NCBI RefSeq assembly: GCF_000701505.1
Contig: NZ_JNJB01000004.1
Coordinates: 310,001-374,000, forward strand
Direction: 5' to 3'
DNA: 64,000 nt
DNA from: Dyadobacter crusticola DSM 16708
GTDB lineage: Bacteria > Bacteroidota > Bacteroidia > Cytophagales > Spirosomataceae
The position numbers and the translations under genes are program-made. How positions within the stretch are numbered: position 1 is the first letter of the stretch; each line of letters opens with the position of its first letter. Under the pieces are notes generated by a model. The model was not told the origin of the DNA. It made no database searches and saw only the letters and a program-made list of their open reading frames with translations. This document shows positions 40,198-49,367 of the stretch, piece by piece.

Positions 40198-41268
40198 TCA
40201 GGTTTTATACCATTTTGAAAAAAACCAGGTAGAAAAGAGCATTCCCGCAGCTGCCAGAATAAGCAGTGGGATTTTATACAAAATCAACAACGTCAGTGCG
40301 ACGAAGCCGAAAAGAAATACTTTGAGGTGATCGTCGGGCTGACTTTGCTTTTTATACAGATACAAATGCGAAACTGTAAGAATCGAGACTCCGAGCAGAA
40401 AAAGCTGCAACAACTCTGCGGGACTTAATGCCGCATTCCGCATTGCTATCAGCGTTTCGGGCAGAATAACAATGGCGTGAAATCCTACTACCCTGGCAAA
40501 CCGGCGCAGGTCTGGTACCGGCATTGACTTCTCCCAGAGGCAAACCTCATTTTCCCATTGATACAGTTCCATTGAAATACCGAAATTCAGTAGGTATGCA
40601 AGCGAGAGTCCTATTGCGGGCAGCCGCAGGTCGTAGTTATCGGTGGAATAATAGAGCATCGTGCCTGTTGCGACTAGTATGGCGCCCGTCTTGCCGGCAA
40701 GCAATGTAATACCCCGCTCCCGGAACAACCATTCAAAAATCCAGTACAGCCAGGAAGCCGGGCGTGGAAAAGGAATGCTGAAAAGGCCGGGATTCTTTCT
40801 TTTTACATATAAAACCGGATGTCTCAGCCGCCATTCTGCAACAGCGACCAGTGAAATGGCAAGGATACCATACATTGGAAAGACAGGCCAGACCCTGCCA
40901 GGTACCTTTTCCTGAATAGCAATGGAAGTCAGGTAAATGCCGTAGTACAATATAGGTTGTAAAAACCCGAGTGCGAGTACAAACAGTCTCCGCGCCCGCA
41001 CCGCGCCCGGCCAGATCCGGGCACTATATATAAATGTATAATCAGGCTGCTGCCAGAGCTGATTAACAAATTGCGCGCAGACTAATGTGTACCACAACCA
41101 TATTAGGAAAAGAAAGTGCATTCCATAATTGCCGGTCAGGAAGAATACCGCAAATGCATAATGCTCCGCTCCGCTCAGGAACCCGAAAAGGACGCCGACC
41201 AGCACCAGAAATGTACCGGCACGCCGCCTGAAAAACTCCGAAACCGTTGATAGCAGGAGCATTTTCAT
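40198..41268 (-). CDS. Multispanning membrane protein, probable ABC transporter permease
   Basis: 356 residues with eight to ten hydrophobic segments. No specific family was recognised. Its ATG overlaps the stop of the ATPase gene by 4 bp (ATGA), which is the main reason to call it the permease partner. It contains a cytoplasmic-looking basic loop (YVKRKNPGLFS) and ends in YKT. It resembles ABC-2-type exporters in size and topology only. Confidence 0.6.
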   Translation of the reverse strand: MKMLLLSTVSEFFRRRAGTFLVLVGVLFGFLSGAEHYAFAVFFLTGNYGMHFLFLIWLWYTLVCAQFVNQLWQQPDYTFIYSARIWPGAVRARRLFVLALGFLQPILYYGIYLTSIAIQEKVPGRVWPVFPMYGILAISLVAVAEWRLRHPVLYVKRKNPGLFSIPFPRPASWLYWIFEWLFRERGITLLAGKTGAILVATGTMLYYSTDNYDLRLPAIGLSLAYLLNFGISMELYQWENEVCLWEKSMPVPDLRRFARVVGFHAIVILPETLIAMRNAALSPAELLQLFLLGVSILTVSHLYLYKKQSQPDDHLKVFLFGFVALTLLILYKIPLLILAAAGMLFSTWFFSKWYKT

Positions 41269-41897
41269 AGCATTGGAACCAGCGTTTTGTTTTGCAGCGC
41301 AAAGCTCTCGCTTACTTGAAGACCTTCCTGCTGAAATGGCTGATGTGAAGAAAGTAAAAACGTGACACCGGCCGCGCGATATTCGCGAATGAGGTCAAAA
41401 AGGTTCTCGCGCGCTTGCCGGTCAATGGTGATCAGCGGTTCGTCGAGGATAATGATTTTGGGATTACCAAGGAAAGCCACCGCCAGGGAAACCTTCTTCA
41501 CCATTCCGCTTGAACAGCTTCCGAATGTATTGTTAAGGTAATTGATTCCAAGCTTGTCGACCAAATGTTCCGCCTGCTCTTTTGGCGCTTTTTTCGCATT
41601 GGCTATAAAATCGATCAGGTCACGCGGGGTAAGGAATGCGGGATAGAGCGGCTCTGCCTCGCCCAGGTTCAGCCGCAGCCTGTATTCCACGGGATGTTTT
41701 ATGAGATCGAACTGCCCGTCAATCATTACTGACCCGGTACAAGGCAGCATTCCGGCCAGCGTTCTGAAAAGTGTAGACTTACCCGCGCCATTTTCTCCGT
41801 GAATCCAGTAGATACCTCCGCTTACCTGAAAGTGCGCGACTGCAATGATCTCCACATTGCCGTACTGCTGATGAAGATCGCGGATTTCGAGCACCAT
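41265..41897 (-). CDS. ABC transporter ATP-binding protein
   Basis: 210 residues, a single nucleotide-binding domain. Walker A GENGAGKSTL at about 34-43, a signature segment FGSCSSGMVKKVSLAVAF (a divergent LSGGQ), Walker B KIIILDEPLI, and the switch His in LLSSHQPF. Small ATPases of this sort energise ABC-2-type exporters. It is flanked by a glycosyltransferase-like gene (11 bp upstream) and the membrane protein, suggesting export of a glycan or lipid-linked compound (inference). Confidence 0.85.
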   Translation of the reverse strand: MVLEIRDLHQQYGNVEIIAVAHFQVSGGIYWIHGENGAGKSTLFRTLAGMLPCTGSVMIDGQFDLIKHPVEYRLRLNLGEAEPLYPAFLTPRDLIDFIANAKKAPKEQAEHLVDKLGINYLNNTFGSCSSGMVKKVSLAVAFLGNPKIIILDEPLITIDRQARENLFDLIREYRAAGVTFLLSSHQPFQQEGLQVSESFALQNKTLVPML

Positions 41898-41908
41898 AAG
41901 TCTTCCGG

Positions 41909-42817
41909 TTATTGCTTGAAAGTTTTTGATTTCGGGTCAAAACCAAACTCGTCGACCAGCTGCTGCAATGCAACTGACTCCTCATATTTATACAAATCCT
42001 GGTTGAAGAGCGCGTCGTGCCCGGCGTTTTTCAGACTGATCCAGCTGTGGGTCGCGTACGGATCATAATCAAAATGCCGGAAAGAATGCCCGAGATTGTT
42101 CATATCTGCAAACCATTTCACACCTACATCCAGACGGTCGTAGCTCCCGAATGCAGATCCCTTTCCAACCGGCAAAGTATCTTTTCTGGTCTTTTCCAGG
42201 TCGATCATTGCCACGTATTCATTCAGTCTGCATTCCGGAAGCGGCCAGGGCGTAGCGGGATCAACTACTTCGGTGTAAGTGGAAGTTCGCGCCTGCGGGT
42301 ATTCGGTAGCCAGCTGTAAAAGCTCCTGGTACCCAGGTTTGTATTGCGTGTAAATTTCAGGATTACAGAGCTTCGCCTCGAAAGCCGGACATCCCCAGCA
42401 CTGCCCGATACGTCCGATGCCCGAAGTACTGCCGATCTGCTGCAGATATTCTTTGACCAGGTCCGCCTTGAAGTATACGTCGTTATGAATGACGAGCAAG
42501 TATTTCGCCTTTGATTTTTCCCACGCATACTGATACCGGATCGCGCGTCTGAAAAACGGCAGTTTTAATAAAATCCTGAATTTGAGATTTCCTGTCCAGA
42601 GCCAGAGACTCGGCTTGTAGTAGACAATCTTGTCGCCTAAGTAATCAAGAACAAACTTAAAATTGGAAGGTTCGGGCTGTTTGGTTTCCTCAACGAAGTA
42701 GATTTTATTGATCCATTGCCCCGACTCTTTCATTAACGTGAGCAATGTCATTGCGGTTTGATAAGGTTTACCGTACGCATTTATAGCTACGTCAACACTA
42801 TTTTTAGGAAGGTTCAT
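41909..42817 (-). CDS. Glycosyltransferase-like protein of unknown specificity
   Basis: 302 residues, no signal peptide. The N-terminus (SVDVAINAYGKPYQTAMTLL) looks like the first strand and helix of a GT-A fold, and LLVIHNDVYFKADLVKEY could be the nucleotide-sugar site, with HND in place of the usual DxD. A Cys pair (QCWGCPAF) and an acidic/aromatic C-terminal part (HFDYDPYATHSWISLKN) follow. No CAZy family could be assigned by eye. First gene of a three-gene unit with the ABC transporter. Confidence 0.5.
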   Translation of the reverse strand: MNLPKNSVDVAINAYGKPYQTAMTLLTLMKESGQWINKIYFVEETKQPEPSNFKFVLDYLGDKIVYYKPSLWLWTGNLKFRILLKLPFFRRAIRYQYAWEKSKAKYLLVIHNDVYFKADLVKEYLQQIGSTSGIGRIGQCWGCPAFEAKLCNPEIYTQYKPGYQELLQLATEYPQARTSTYTEVVDPATPWPLPECRLNEYVAMIDLEKTRKDTLPVGKGSAFGSYDRLDVGVKWFADMNNLGHSFRHFDYDPYATHSWISLKNAGHDALFNQDLYKYEESVALQQLVDEFGFDPKSKTFKQ

Positions 42818-42964
42818 GATGAAGCGGAATTTAACTGACTAACTGTTCTCTGTGGTGATATGGACATTTAAACGCCGAATTTCTGTTAAATCAGCATACA
42901 AACAAAATGTTGACCGGCCTAACTACTCAACAGAAGGTACACGATCGAAAATTTTGTATTTTCA

Positions 42965-42995
42965 TTTGCCGGGACAACTTAGCCCAGTATATTTG
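42965..42995 (+). promoter_or_regulatory. Consensus promoter of the glycosylasparaginase gene
   Basis: TTTG (42965-42968), exactly 19 bases, TATATTTG (42988-42995): a complete match to the Bacteroidota sigma consensus. Predicted start near 43001, leader about 66 bases, serving the aspG-like gene and probably the fucosidase after it. Confidence 0.75.
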
Positions 42996-43067
42996 AAAAA
43001 ATTTGAATTAATAAGTAGGTATTTTTAAAATATTTAGAAAGTTATTCCCAAACATCTTCTCTCTTCT

Positions 43068-44102
43068 ATGAAATCCAACCGCCGTTCTTTTCTCCAACTT
43101 TCTGCATTGGCGCTGCCTTTTGCGAAGGTTAACGACCTGTTCGCCAAGAGCAAGCCGGTTAATAAGCCTATTGTGATATCCACCTGGGACAGCGGACAAA
43201 TCGCCAATGGAGGTGCCTGGCCGGTTCTTGAAAACGGCGGAAAAGCATTGGATGCAGTGGAACAGGCAGCAATTGCCATGGAAAATGAAGTGAACTGCTG
43301 CGTTGGATTAGGCGGTAATCCGGATCGCGACGGGCGCGTCACTTTGGATGCGTGCATTATGGACGATAAGTTCAACTGCGGTTCGGTAGCCTTCGTGGAG
43401 CGCGTGAAACACCCGGCTTCACTCGCCAGAAAACTAATGGAAAATACACCGCACGTTTTTATGGCGGGCGAGGGTGCGCAGCAGTTTGCAGTAGCGAGCG
43501 GCATTAAACTCGAATCGGGTGAATTGTCTCCTGATGCCGCAAAAGCCTATAAAGAATGGTTGAAAAAAGCTGAATACAAGCCCATTATCAATATTGAACA
43601 CCAACAATCCAAGCCAAAAGGTCACGGTCCGTTTGCGCCCAGCCACTTTGAAGACGGGTCAGTAAACCACGATACCATGGGAACGCTCGCTTTGGATTCA
43701 GCCGGCAACTTGTCCGGAATGTGTACCACCAGTGGAATGGGCTTCAAAATGCGCGGGCGTATAGGCGACTCCCCAATCATCGGATCCGGACTTTATGTAG
43801 ATAATGAAGTAGGCGCTGCCACAGGTTCAGGCCAGGGAGAAGAAGTGATACGCATTTGCGGCACCCACACCATTGTAGAGCTGATGCGGAATGGCGCTTC
43901 ACCCAAAGAAGCCTGCAAAAAAGCGATCGAGCGCATTGTCAAGATCAATCCCGAAAAGGCAAAAACATTTCAGGTTGGCTTTATTGCGATCGATAAAAAC
44001 GGTGAAGTCGGCGCGTATTCTCTTCAAAAAGGTTTCAACTACACAGTTACTGAAAAAGACGGCAAAGGAAAGGTGATTAATGCCGAAAGCCACTTTGCCT
44101 GA
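43068..44102 (+). CDS. Exported glycosylasparaginase (N4-(beta-N-acetylglucosaminyl)-L-asparaginase)
   Basis: A 344-residue Ntn-hydrolase that cleaves the GlcNAc-Asn bond after N-glycan trimming. The autoprocessing site is D202-T203 in SVNHDTMGTLALD; T203 becomes the nucleophile. The conserved GRIGDSPIIGSGLYVDNEVG and GAATGSGQGEE segments follow. The leader KSNRRSFLQLSALALPFA is a twin-arginine signal, so the enzyme acts in the periplasm. It lies 41 bp before a fucosidase gene and shares its promoter. Homologues in Elizabethkingia (Flavobacterium) are well characterised. Confidence 0.9.
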   Translation: MKSNRRSFLQLSALALPFAKVNDLFAKSKPVNKPIVISTWDSGQIANGGAWPVLENGGKALDAVEQAAIAMENEVNCCVGLGGNPDRDGRVTLDACIMDDKFNCGSVAFVERVKHPASLARKLMENTPHVFMAGEGAQQFAVASGIKLESGELSPDAAKAYKEWLKKAEYKPIINIEHQQSKPKGHGPFAPSHFEDGSVNHDTMGTLALDSAGNLSGMCTTSGMGFKMRGRIGDSPIIGSGLYVDNEVGAATGSGQGEEVIRICGTHTIVELMRNGASPKEACKKAIERIVKINPEKAKTFQVGFIAIDKNGEVGAYSLQKGFNYTVTEKDGKGKVINAESHFA

Positions 44103-44143
44103 CATTCACTTCCTATATCAATTCTGTTACTATTTTTTTCAAA

Positions 44144-45565
44144 ATGAATTTAAGATCAGCGGCAATCCTGCTCTCGGGATTGCTTTTAGGAAACCTGTCT
44201 CTTGCCCAGCAGCATTCGGAGCAGGACCATTCGAAGTATGTAGCACCCACCGACCCGCTGGTGCAGCAGAAGCTTAGCAAATGGCAGGATATCAAATTCG
44301 GCTTGCTGATGCATTGGGGAACATACAGCCAGTGGGGCATCGTGGAATCGTGGTCGCTGTGCCCGGAAGACGAAGGTTGGTGTGAGCGCAAAGGTCCGCA
44401 TTCTCACGATTGGTACGAGTATAAAAAAGCCTACGAGGAAATCCCAAAAACTTTCAACCCCGTCAAATTTAATCCGGAAAGATGGGCACAGGCAGCCAAG
44501 AATGCAGGAATGAAATACGTGGTTTTTACAACGAAGCACCACGACGGGTTCGCGATGTTCGATTCCAAGTACACGGACTATAAGATTACCAACACGCCAT
44601 TTAAATCAAACCCAAAAAGCAATGTGACCAAAGAAGTACTGGCCGCGTTCCGCAACCAGGGTTTTATGACTGGTACCTACTTTTCTAAACCTGACTGGAA
44701 TACTGAATTCTACTGGTGGAAGTATTTTCCACCCAAAGACCGCAATGCTTCTTACGATCCAAAGAAGCGGCCTGAGCTGTGGACAAAGTTCAAAGATTTC
44801 ACTTACAACCAGATAGAAGAGCTCATGTCGGAGTACGGTTCAGTCGACATTCTGTGGCTTGACGGTGGCTGGGTACGTCCATTGAATACGATTGACCCGA
44901 ATATCAGCTGGCAGAAGAGCATTCCTTACGAGCAGGATATCGATATGGCGCGCATTGCCAAAATGGCGCGATCGCATCAGCCTGGCCTGCTGGTTGTGGA
45001 CAGAACGGTTACAGGTGAATTCGAAAATTATGTAACACCCGAGCAATCAATCCCTGAACATTATATGTCAATCCCCTGGGAATCCTGTATAACAATGGGC
45101 GACTCGTGGTCTTACATCCCGAAAGAGAATTTTAAATCGACAAGGAAGCTTGTTCACACTTTGGTGGACATTGTCGCTAAAGGCGGAAACCTGCTGCTCA
45201 ATGTAGCGCCGGGACCGGACGGAGAATGGCACGAAGAAGCGTACTCGCGGCTGGAAGAAATAGGAAAATGGATGAATGTAAATGGAGTGGGTATCTACGA
45301 AACCAAACCGCTGGCGCCATACCGTCAAGGCAAATGGGCTTACACTAAAAAGGGTACTACCACTTACGCGTTCTATCTCGCGGAAGCAGGTGAAAAGCTG
45401 AGTGCCAGTTTGAAACCGGAGGGATTAACGCTTCCAGCAAACGCAAAAGTTACATTTGCCGGCAGCAAAAAAGCATTGAAAGTAAAGGATGGAGCGATCC
45501 AGCTACCCGCAAAAACAGTAGCTGAATTAGGTGATCAACCTGCTTATTTGTTGGTGATTGATTAA
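44144..45565 (+). CDS. GH29 alpha-L-fucosidase
   Basis: 473 residues with a signal peptide ending SLAQQ (residue 22). GH29 landmarks: FGLLMHWGTYSQWG, VVFTTKHHDGFAMFDSKYTDY, and the nucleophile Asp240 in VDILWLDGGW. LVHTLVDIVAKGGNLLLNVA is the usual late motif, and a C-terminal beta domain ends the protein. It removes alpha-linked fucose. As the second gene of the glycosylasparaginase unit it probably acts on core or antennal fucose of N-glycans. The stop overlaps the toxin gene on the other strand by 4 bp. Confidence 0.9.
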   Translation: MNLRSAAILLSGLLLGNLSLAQQHSEQDHSKYVAPTDPLVQQKLSKWQDIKFGLLMHWGTYSQWGIVESWSLCPEDEGWCERKGPHSHDWYEYKKAYEEIPKTFNPVKFNPERWAQAAKNAGMKYVVFTTKHHDGFAMFDSKYTDYKITNTPFKSNPKSNVTKEVLAAFRNQGFMTGTYFSKPDWNTEFYWWKYFPPKDRNASYDPKKRPELWTKFKDFTYNQIEELMSEYGSVDILWLDGGWVRPLNTIDPNISWQKSIPYEQDIDMARIAKMARSHQPGLLVVDRTVTGEFENYVTPEQSIPEHYMSIPWESCITMGDSWSYIPKENFKSTRKLVHTLVDIVAKGGNLLLNVAPGPDGEWHEEAYSRLEEIGKWMNVNGVGIYETKPLAPYRQGKWAYTKKGTTTYAFYLAEAGEKLSASLKPEGLTLPANAKVTFAGSKKALKVKDGAIQLPAKTVAELGDQPAYLLVID

Positions 45566-45834
45566 CGAGGGAATGATTTGTACACGTTGCCGCGGGCTAA
45601 AATCCGCAGCAACGTGACATTAGGCTGAATGTATTCAATCCCGATCCGCCAATCACCAACTCGGATCCGGTAGTACTGACTTTCCTGACCTGCCAACTTC
45701 TTGTAATCAAGGCCGGAGAATTCAAGATTTTCAGCTTCTTTCAACTTCAAAATGATCTTGAAAACCCGGCTCTGAATGTCCTTTGGAGCTCTTTCCAAAT
45801 CCTTCTCAAATCTCCTGTGGTATTCTACTACCAT
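45562..45834 (-). CDS. RelE/ParE-superfamily toxin
   Basis: 90 residues. The N-terminal VVEYHRRFEKDLERAPKDIQ, and later YYRIRVGDWRIGIEYI, are typical of this mRNA-interferase or gyrase-inhibitor fold. It overlaps the upstream antitoxin gene by 7 bp. The Arg residues expected for RelE catalysis are plausible (R78/R90-type positions) but cannot be fixed by eye. Confidence 0.8.
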   Translation of the reverse strand: MVVEYHRRFEKDLERAPKDIQSRVFKIILKLKEAENLEFSGLDYKKLAGQESQYYRIRVGDWRIGIEYIQPNVTLLRILARGNVYKSFPR

Positions 45835-46115
45835 CCCATTCTTTTTATGAGATCGTCGATTGGGTACCGCGGCTCATTGCTTTCAGCACGCATTAATTCA
45901 AGAAGAAACAGGTCTTCCAGCTTTTCGCTTTCGATGATGTCAAGTATTTTTTTCATCTCGTCCGGCGTCCAGTTTCCGCGCTGCTTTTTAACACTGAACG
46001 TTGGAGCCGGCATGCCGATTTGCTCTGCCAGGTAAGCATTCTTGAAGCCGGACTCCTTGATCAACAGGCTCATGTTTTTCCTTAATTCCATATAATCATC
46101 AACAATATTGAACAT
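45828..46115 (-). CDS. HTH antitoxin partner of the RelE-like toxin
   Basis: 95 residues. The centre resembles a Xre-type helix-turn-helix (AYLAEQIGMPAPTFSVKKQR) and the C-terminal part is acidic, as expected for a toxin-neutralising tail. The start at 46115 is chosen over 46151 because a -7-like TAAATTTG lies at 46156-46149 on the minus strand, putting the transcript start near 46143. With the toxin it forms a type II module that would repress its own promoter. Confidence 0.7.
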   Translation of the reverse strand: MFNIVDDYMELRKNMSLLIKESGFKNAYLAEQIGMPAPTFSVKKQRGNWTPDEMKKILDIIESEKLEDLFLLELMRAESNEPRYPIDDLIKRMGW

Positions 46116-46327
46116 AGCATGAAATGATTTGGAACGTTGAAGAGTATTCAAATTTATAAATAAAAATTAAGGATTTTGTTATGAAAAATCTGACTAATGG
46201 TAACACTGAGGCAGGCCAGGAATTATGAAGCAACATACTCGACAAAAATCGACGAACTGATTTCAAAAAAACCGATCTTCACTTTTTCGATATCACCCGA
46301 TACCTACTACCTAATATTTATAAAGAA

Positions 46328-47791
46328 ATGATCAGACCTGTAGCCGCTTTTCTTTTACTTACTGCGCTGAATACCTTCGCCCAAACCCCGCCCAAACCCT
46401 ACGGAGCGACGCCGGCACCAAGACAGATACTCTGGCATCAGACGGAAGTTTACGGCATTATGCACTTCACTCCCACTACTTTCGAAAACAAAGAATGGGG
46501 CTTTGGAGATGCTGATCCGAAAACATTCAACCCAAGTGATTTCAATGCAGAACAGATCGTACTTGCCGCAAAAGAAGGTGGCCTGAAAGGTATTGTGCTC
46601 GTGGCAAAGCACCACGACGGATTTGCGCTCTGGCCTACCAAAACGACAGAATACAACATCACCAAAAGTCCGTTTCGCGACGGAAAAGGGGATTTGGTGA
46701 AAGAAGTAGCCGACGCAACCCGCAAGCACGGTTTGAAATTCGGAGTTTATTGCTCACCCTGGGACCGTAACAACGCGAAATACGGCACACCGGAGTACCT
46801 GGCAATTTACCGCGAGCAGCTGCGCGAGCTGTATACCAACTATGGTGAACTGTTTATGTCGTGGCACGACGGTGCAAATGGCGGCGACGGCTACTATGGC
46901 GGGGCAAAGGAAAAACGCTCCATTGACAACACTACCTACTATCAATGGGATTCAACCTGGACAAACCTGACCCGCAAATTGCAGCCAAATGCAAGCATTT
47001 TCAGTGATATCGGCTGGGATGTCCGCTGGGCAGGTAATGAAGACGGCAGTGTGAATGAAACCTCCTGGGCCACATTGACACCAAAACCTTCCGAAGGACA
47101 GAACGTAGCGGTGCCCGGACAGGCCAATGCAACCGAAAACCCGGGCGGTACCCGCAATGGAAAATTCTGGATACCCGCCGAATGCGATGTACCACTTCGA
47201 AAAGGCTGGTTTTACCACCCCAATGAAAAACCTAAAACTCCGGAGAAATTATTTGACCTCTACCTGAAAAGCGTAGGCCGCGGCGCGGCGCTTGACCTCG
47301 GGCTTGCTCCCGACACACGCGGCCAGCTGCACGCCGACGATGTTGCTGCATTGAAGGCGTTCGGAGATCATGTTAAACAAACTTTTGCGACCAACCTGAT
47401 TGCAAAAGCCAGCTCCAAAGCGGTAAACGTAAGAGGTTACAACTCCATTTACAGCGCCAAAAATCTGCTGGACGGAAAACCTGAAACTTACTGGGCCACA
47501 GACGATGATTTTAAAACCCCGGAAGTGATCTTTGACCTTGGCCAGCCCGCTGTGTTTGACATTATCTCCTTGCAGGAATTCATCAAGCTTGGTCAGCGTA
47601 TCGAAGAATTTGCAGTAGACGCATGGCAGGGAACGGAATGGAAAGAAATCCATAAAGGCACCAGCGTCGGCGCGAAAAGGATCGTCAAACTGGAAGCTCC
47701 GGTTACTGCGCAGCGGATCAGGCTGCGGATTACCAAGTCGCCGGTGAGCGTGGCAATCAGTGAGTTCGGGTTGTATAAAGATTCAGAATAA
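46328..47791 (+). CDS. GH29 alpha-L-fucosidase with C-terminal F5/8-type carbohydrate-binding domain
   Basis: 487 residues with a signal peptide ending TFAQ (residue 19). Features of GH29 subfamily B: WHQTEVYGIMHFTPTTFENK, GIVLVAKHHDGFALWPT, and the probable nucleophile Asp181 in GELFMSWHDGANG. The last 130 residues (KAVNVRGYNSIYSAKNLLDG, then TYWATDDDFKTP) form a discoidin/F5-8-C-like CBM32-type domain. Subfamily B enzymes usually favour alpha-1,3/4 fucose as in Lewis structures, complementing the fucosidase upstream. It has its own leader downstream of the TA module. Confidence 0.9.
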   Translation: MIRPVAAFLLLTALNTFAQTPPKPYGATPAPRQILWHQTEVYGIMHFTPTTFENKEWGFGDADPKTFNPSDFNAEQIVLAAKEGGLKGIVLVAKHHDGFALWPTKTTEYNITKSPFRDGKGDLVKEVADATRKHGLKFGVYCSPWDRNNAKYGTPEYLAIYREQLRELYTNYGELFMSWHDGANGGDGYYGGAKEKRSIDNTTYYQWDSTWTNLTRKLQPNASIFSDIGWDVRWAGNEDGSVNETSWATLTPKPSEGQNVAVPGQANATENPGGTRNGKFWIPAECDVPLRKGWFYHPNEKPKTPEKLFDLYLKSVGRGAALDLGLAPDTRGQLHADDVAALKAFGDHVKQTFATNLIAKASSKAVNVRGYNSIYSAKNLLDGKPETYWATDDDFKTPEVIFDLGQPAVFDIISLQEFIKLGQRIEEFAVDAWQGTEWKEIHKGTSVGAKRIVKLEAPVTAQRIRLRITKSPVSVAISEFGLYKDSE

Positions 47792-47801
47792 GTCTAACCT
47801 C

Positions 47802-47854
47802 ATAAAAGCAATTTCCCCAATAAGTATCCGACTTATTGGGGAAATTGCTTTTAT
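47802..47854. terminator. Bidirectional intrinsic terminator
   Basis: A perfect inverted repeat with 24 bp arms (47802-47825 and 47831-47854) and a 5-base loop, with A-rich and T-rich outer ends, between the convergent GH29 and GH76 genes. It can stop transcripts from both sides. Confidence 0.9.
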
Positions 47855-47866
47855 AGCCCATCCGTA

Positions 47867-48943
47867 TTACTCAGCAGTGAGCCGCGCCAGGCGCGCGTAC
47901 ATTTCTACCATTGCACCCTGGTCGATCAGCGTTTTTTCATGCTTTCTGCCGATCAGGTTGTTTTCGTCCCGCTCCTCTTTCCAGATCCGCTCCGCATCGT
48001 CTACAAAAAAAGCAAAAGTACTCTTGTCCTTTGTTACCTTGTACAATTCCTCATATCCGCGCAGCAGGACCACATTGAACCAATAATTCGCGGGCAGCTT
48101 ATTGTTGACGTAAAAGAAATCCTTCGCAGCCTGCGCGATCGTTTTTGCTTCGTCCAGATACTGCTGCTCTTTGGTAATCTCATATAAAAGCACATTCGAT
48201 TGCAGCATTGTACCAGTATTATAAGTGTACTTGGCAGAGTCAATTTTCATGGATGGGATCTTGATCGCATCCCAGTAAGTACCCTCTGGCGAGCGCAGGT
48301 GCTTGTTGGTCCATTTATACAGATCAAGCGCAGTATCGAGGTATTCTTCCTTTTGATTGATTTTGTACAATTGCAGTGCAACCAGTATCCCCGGACCATT
48401 TGAACAGGTATTCTTGGTATTCTTCTCGTCTTCCTTCCAGTAAATGCCGCCGCCGGATTTCTGGTCATAGCCGGTCATCATAAACATGTATATTTCCTCC
48501 GCTAATTTGAGGTAAGAGGCATTTTTTGTCCGGTTGTATGCGTCAATGGCGGCTATTGCGATCCATTGATTATCGTCGTAAAACCGCGAATCCTTTTGTT
48601 CTTTGGTCACATAAGCCTGGTACCCCGGTGCCGGTGCGTCGTTGTTGCGGTACTTGCTGATCGCATTCAAGACGGGCTTCATAGCCTGTCCTCCCGGCAT
48701 CAAAGCATCTGCTTCATTGGCCGCCTGCATCAACGCACAAAGCGGCCAGAGAAATGAATGCGGCTTCTCATTTTTTCCATTTGTTTCAATATATAAACCT
48801 GTGGCTGGCTGGTGAAATACCTTGCTGATATTCTGACTGATCAGCGCGATCCGCTGCTCATATTCGGCCTTGTCCTGTGCATTGCCTTGGAAGAAAAGCA
48901 AACAAAAAAGCATAGAAAGTGACCATCGGGTACTTTGTGTCAT
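47867..48943 (-). CDS. GH76 alpha-1,6-mannanase-like protein
   Basis: 358 residues with a signal peptide ending GNAQ (residue 23). The GH76 catalytic pair is D123-D124 in RFYDDNQWIAIAAIDAY; GGGIYWKEDEKNTKNTCSNG is the other conserved block. The fold is an alpha/alpha toroid. GH76 enzymes cleave alpha-1,6-mannan, as in fungal mannoprotein, and would complement a glycan-degrading locus. Ends 12 bp from the shared terminator. No complete promoter was found. Confidence 0.88.
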   Translation of the reverse strand: MTQSTRWSLSMLFCLLFFQGNAQDKAEYEQRIALISQNISKVFHQPATGLYIETNGKNEKPHSFLWPLCALMQAANEADALMPGGQAMKPVLNAISKYRNNDAPAPGYQAYVTKEQKDSRFYDDNQWIAIAAIDAYNRTKNASYLKLAEEIYMFMMTGYDQKSGGGIYWKEDEKNTKNTCSNGPGILVALQLYKINQKEEYLDTALDLYKWTNKHLRSPEGTYWDAIKIPSMKIDSAKYTYNTGTMLQSNVLLYEITKEQQYLDEAKTIAQAAKDFFYVNNKLPANYWFNVVLLRGYEELYKVTKDKSTFAFFVDDAERIWKEERDENNLIGRKHEKTLIDQGAMVEMYARLARLTAE

Positions 48944-49110
48944 AGTTTAGTGAATTTGATACTTCCTTGCTAAACCTGGCAGGCTGCGTTATTTACTCTT
49001 ATACTGAGTACGCTCCCGGCCACCCCGCCCCTCCTCACAGCCTGAAACATTTCGATTTTAGGAAAATAATGCAATTTTATTTTGATTTTTAAAGGAACTA
49101 CAAAAGAGTA

Positions 49111-49141
49111 TTTTATGCATAATACACATGACCTATATTTG
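49111..49141 (+). promoter_or_regulatory. Promoter of the first susC gene
   Basis: TTTT (49111-49114), 19 bases, TATATTTG (49134-49141): perfect -7 and 3 of 4 at -33. Predicted start about 49147, giving an unusually long leader of about 220 bases before the susC ATG at 49368. Confidence 0.6.
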
Positions 49142-49232
49142 GTCAATGTGCAACAGTTTCTGCTAATTATGGAACATTAAACACCTTATTCCTAAAACTA
49201 ACTTTTCACCATAAACCACTTGCCTATACATG

Positions 49233-49266
49233 AAAAAAGGTGAATGATGTCGCCACATCATCCACC
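49233..49266 (-). terminator. Minus-strand intrinsic terminator inside the susC leader
   Basis: On the minus strand GGTGGATGATGT pairs with ACATCATTCACC (49266-49239; one G-U, loop ggcg), followed by six Ts. On the plus strand the same position is an A-C mismatch and no T-run follows, so the structure fits minus-strand transcription better. Confidence 0.65.
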
Positions 49267-49356
49267 CGAATTAACCCCCAACCAGATTGTCTCACCCGGA
49301 TTGCTGCCCCGAAAGGAGCATGGGATTTTGTTTGCCGATTTTTCAAAACAACAAAA
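49233..49356 (-). ncRNA. Predicted cis-antisense RNA to the susC leader
   Basis: On the minus strand a -7-like TACTTTTG (49368-49361) overlaps the susC start codon, and about 100 bases later a good intrinsic terminator follows (49233-49266). Together they predict an RNA of about 120 nucleotides complementary to the susC ribosome-binding region and leader. Antisense RNAs of this size and position (DonS and relatives) repress susC-like genes in Bacteroides fragilis. No clear -33 box is seen, so initiation is less sure than termination. Confidence 0.45.
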
Positions 49357-49367
49357 CGTTCAAAAGT

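Larger units (their letters stand above)
48944..49367. other. Regulatory region between GH76 and the first susC
   Basis: This 424 bp region carries the susC promoter (49111-49141), a leader of about 220 bases, and a predicted antisense transcript with its terminator (49233-49356). It holds no credible protein gene. The part from 48990 to 49050 is C-rich and shows no recognisable site. Confidence 0.6.
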
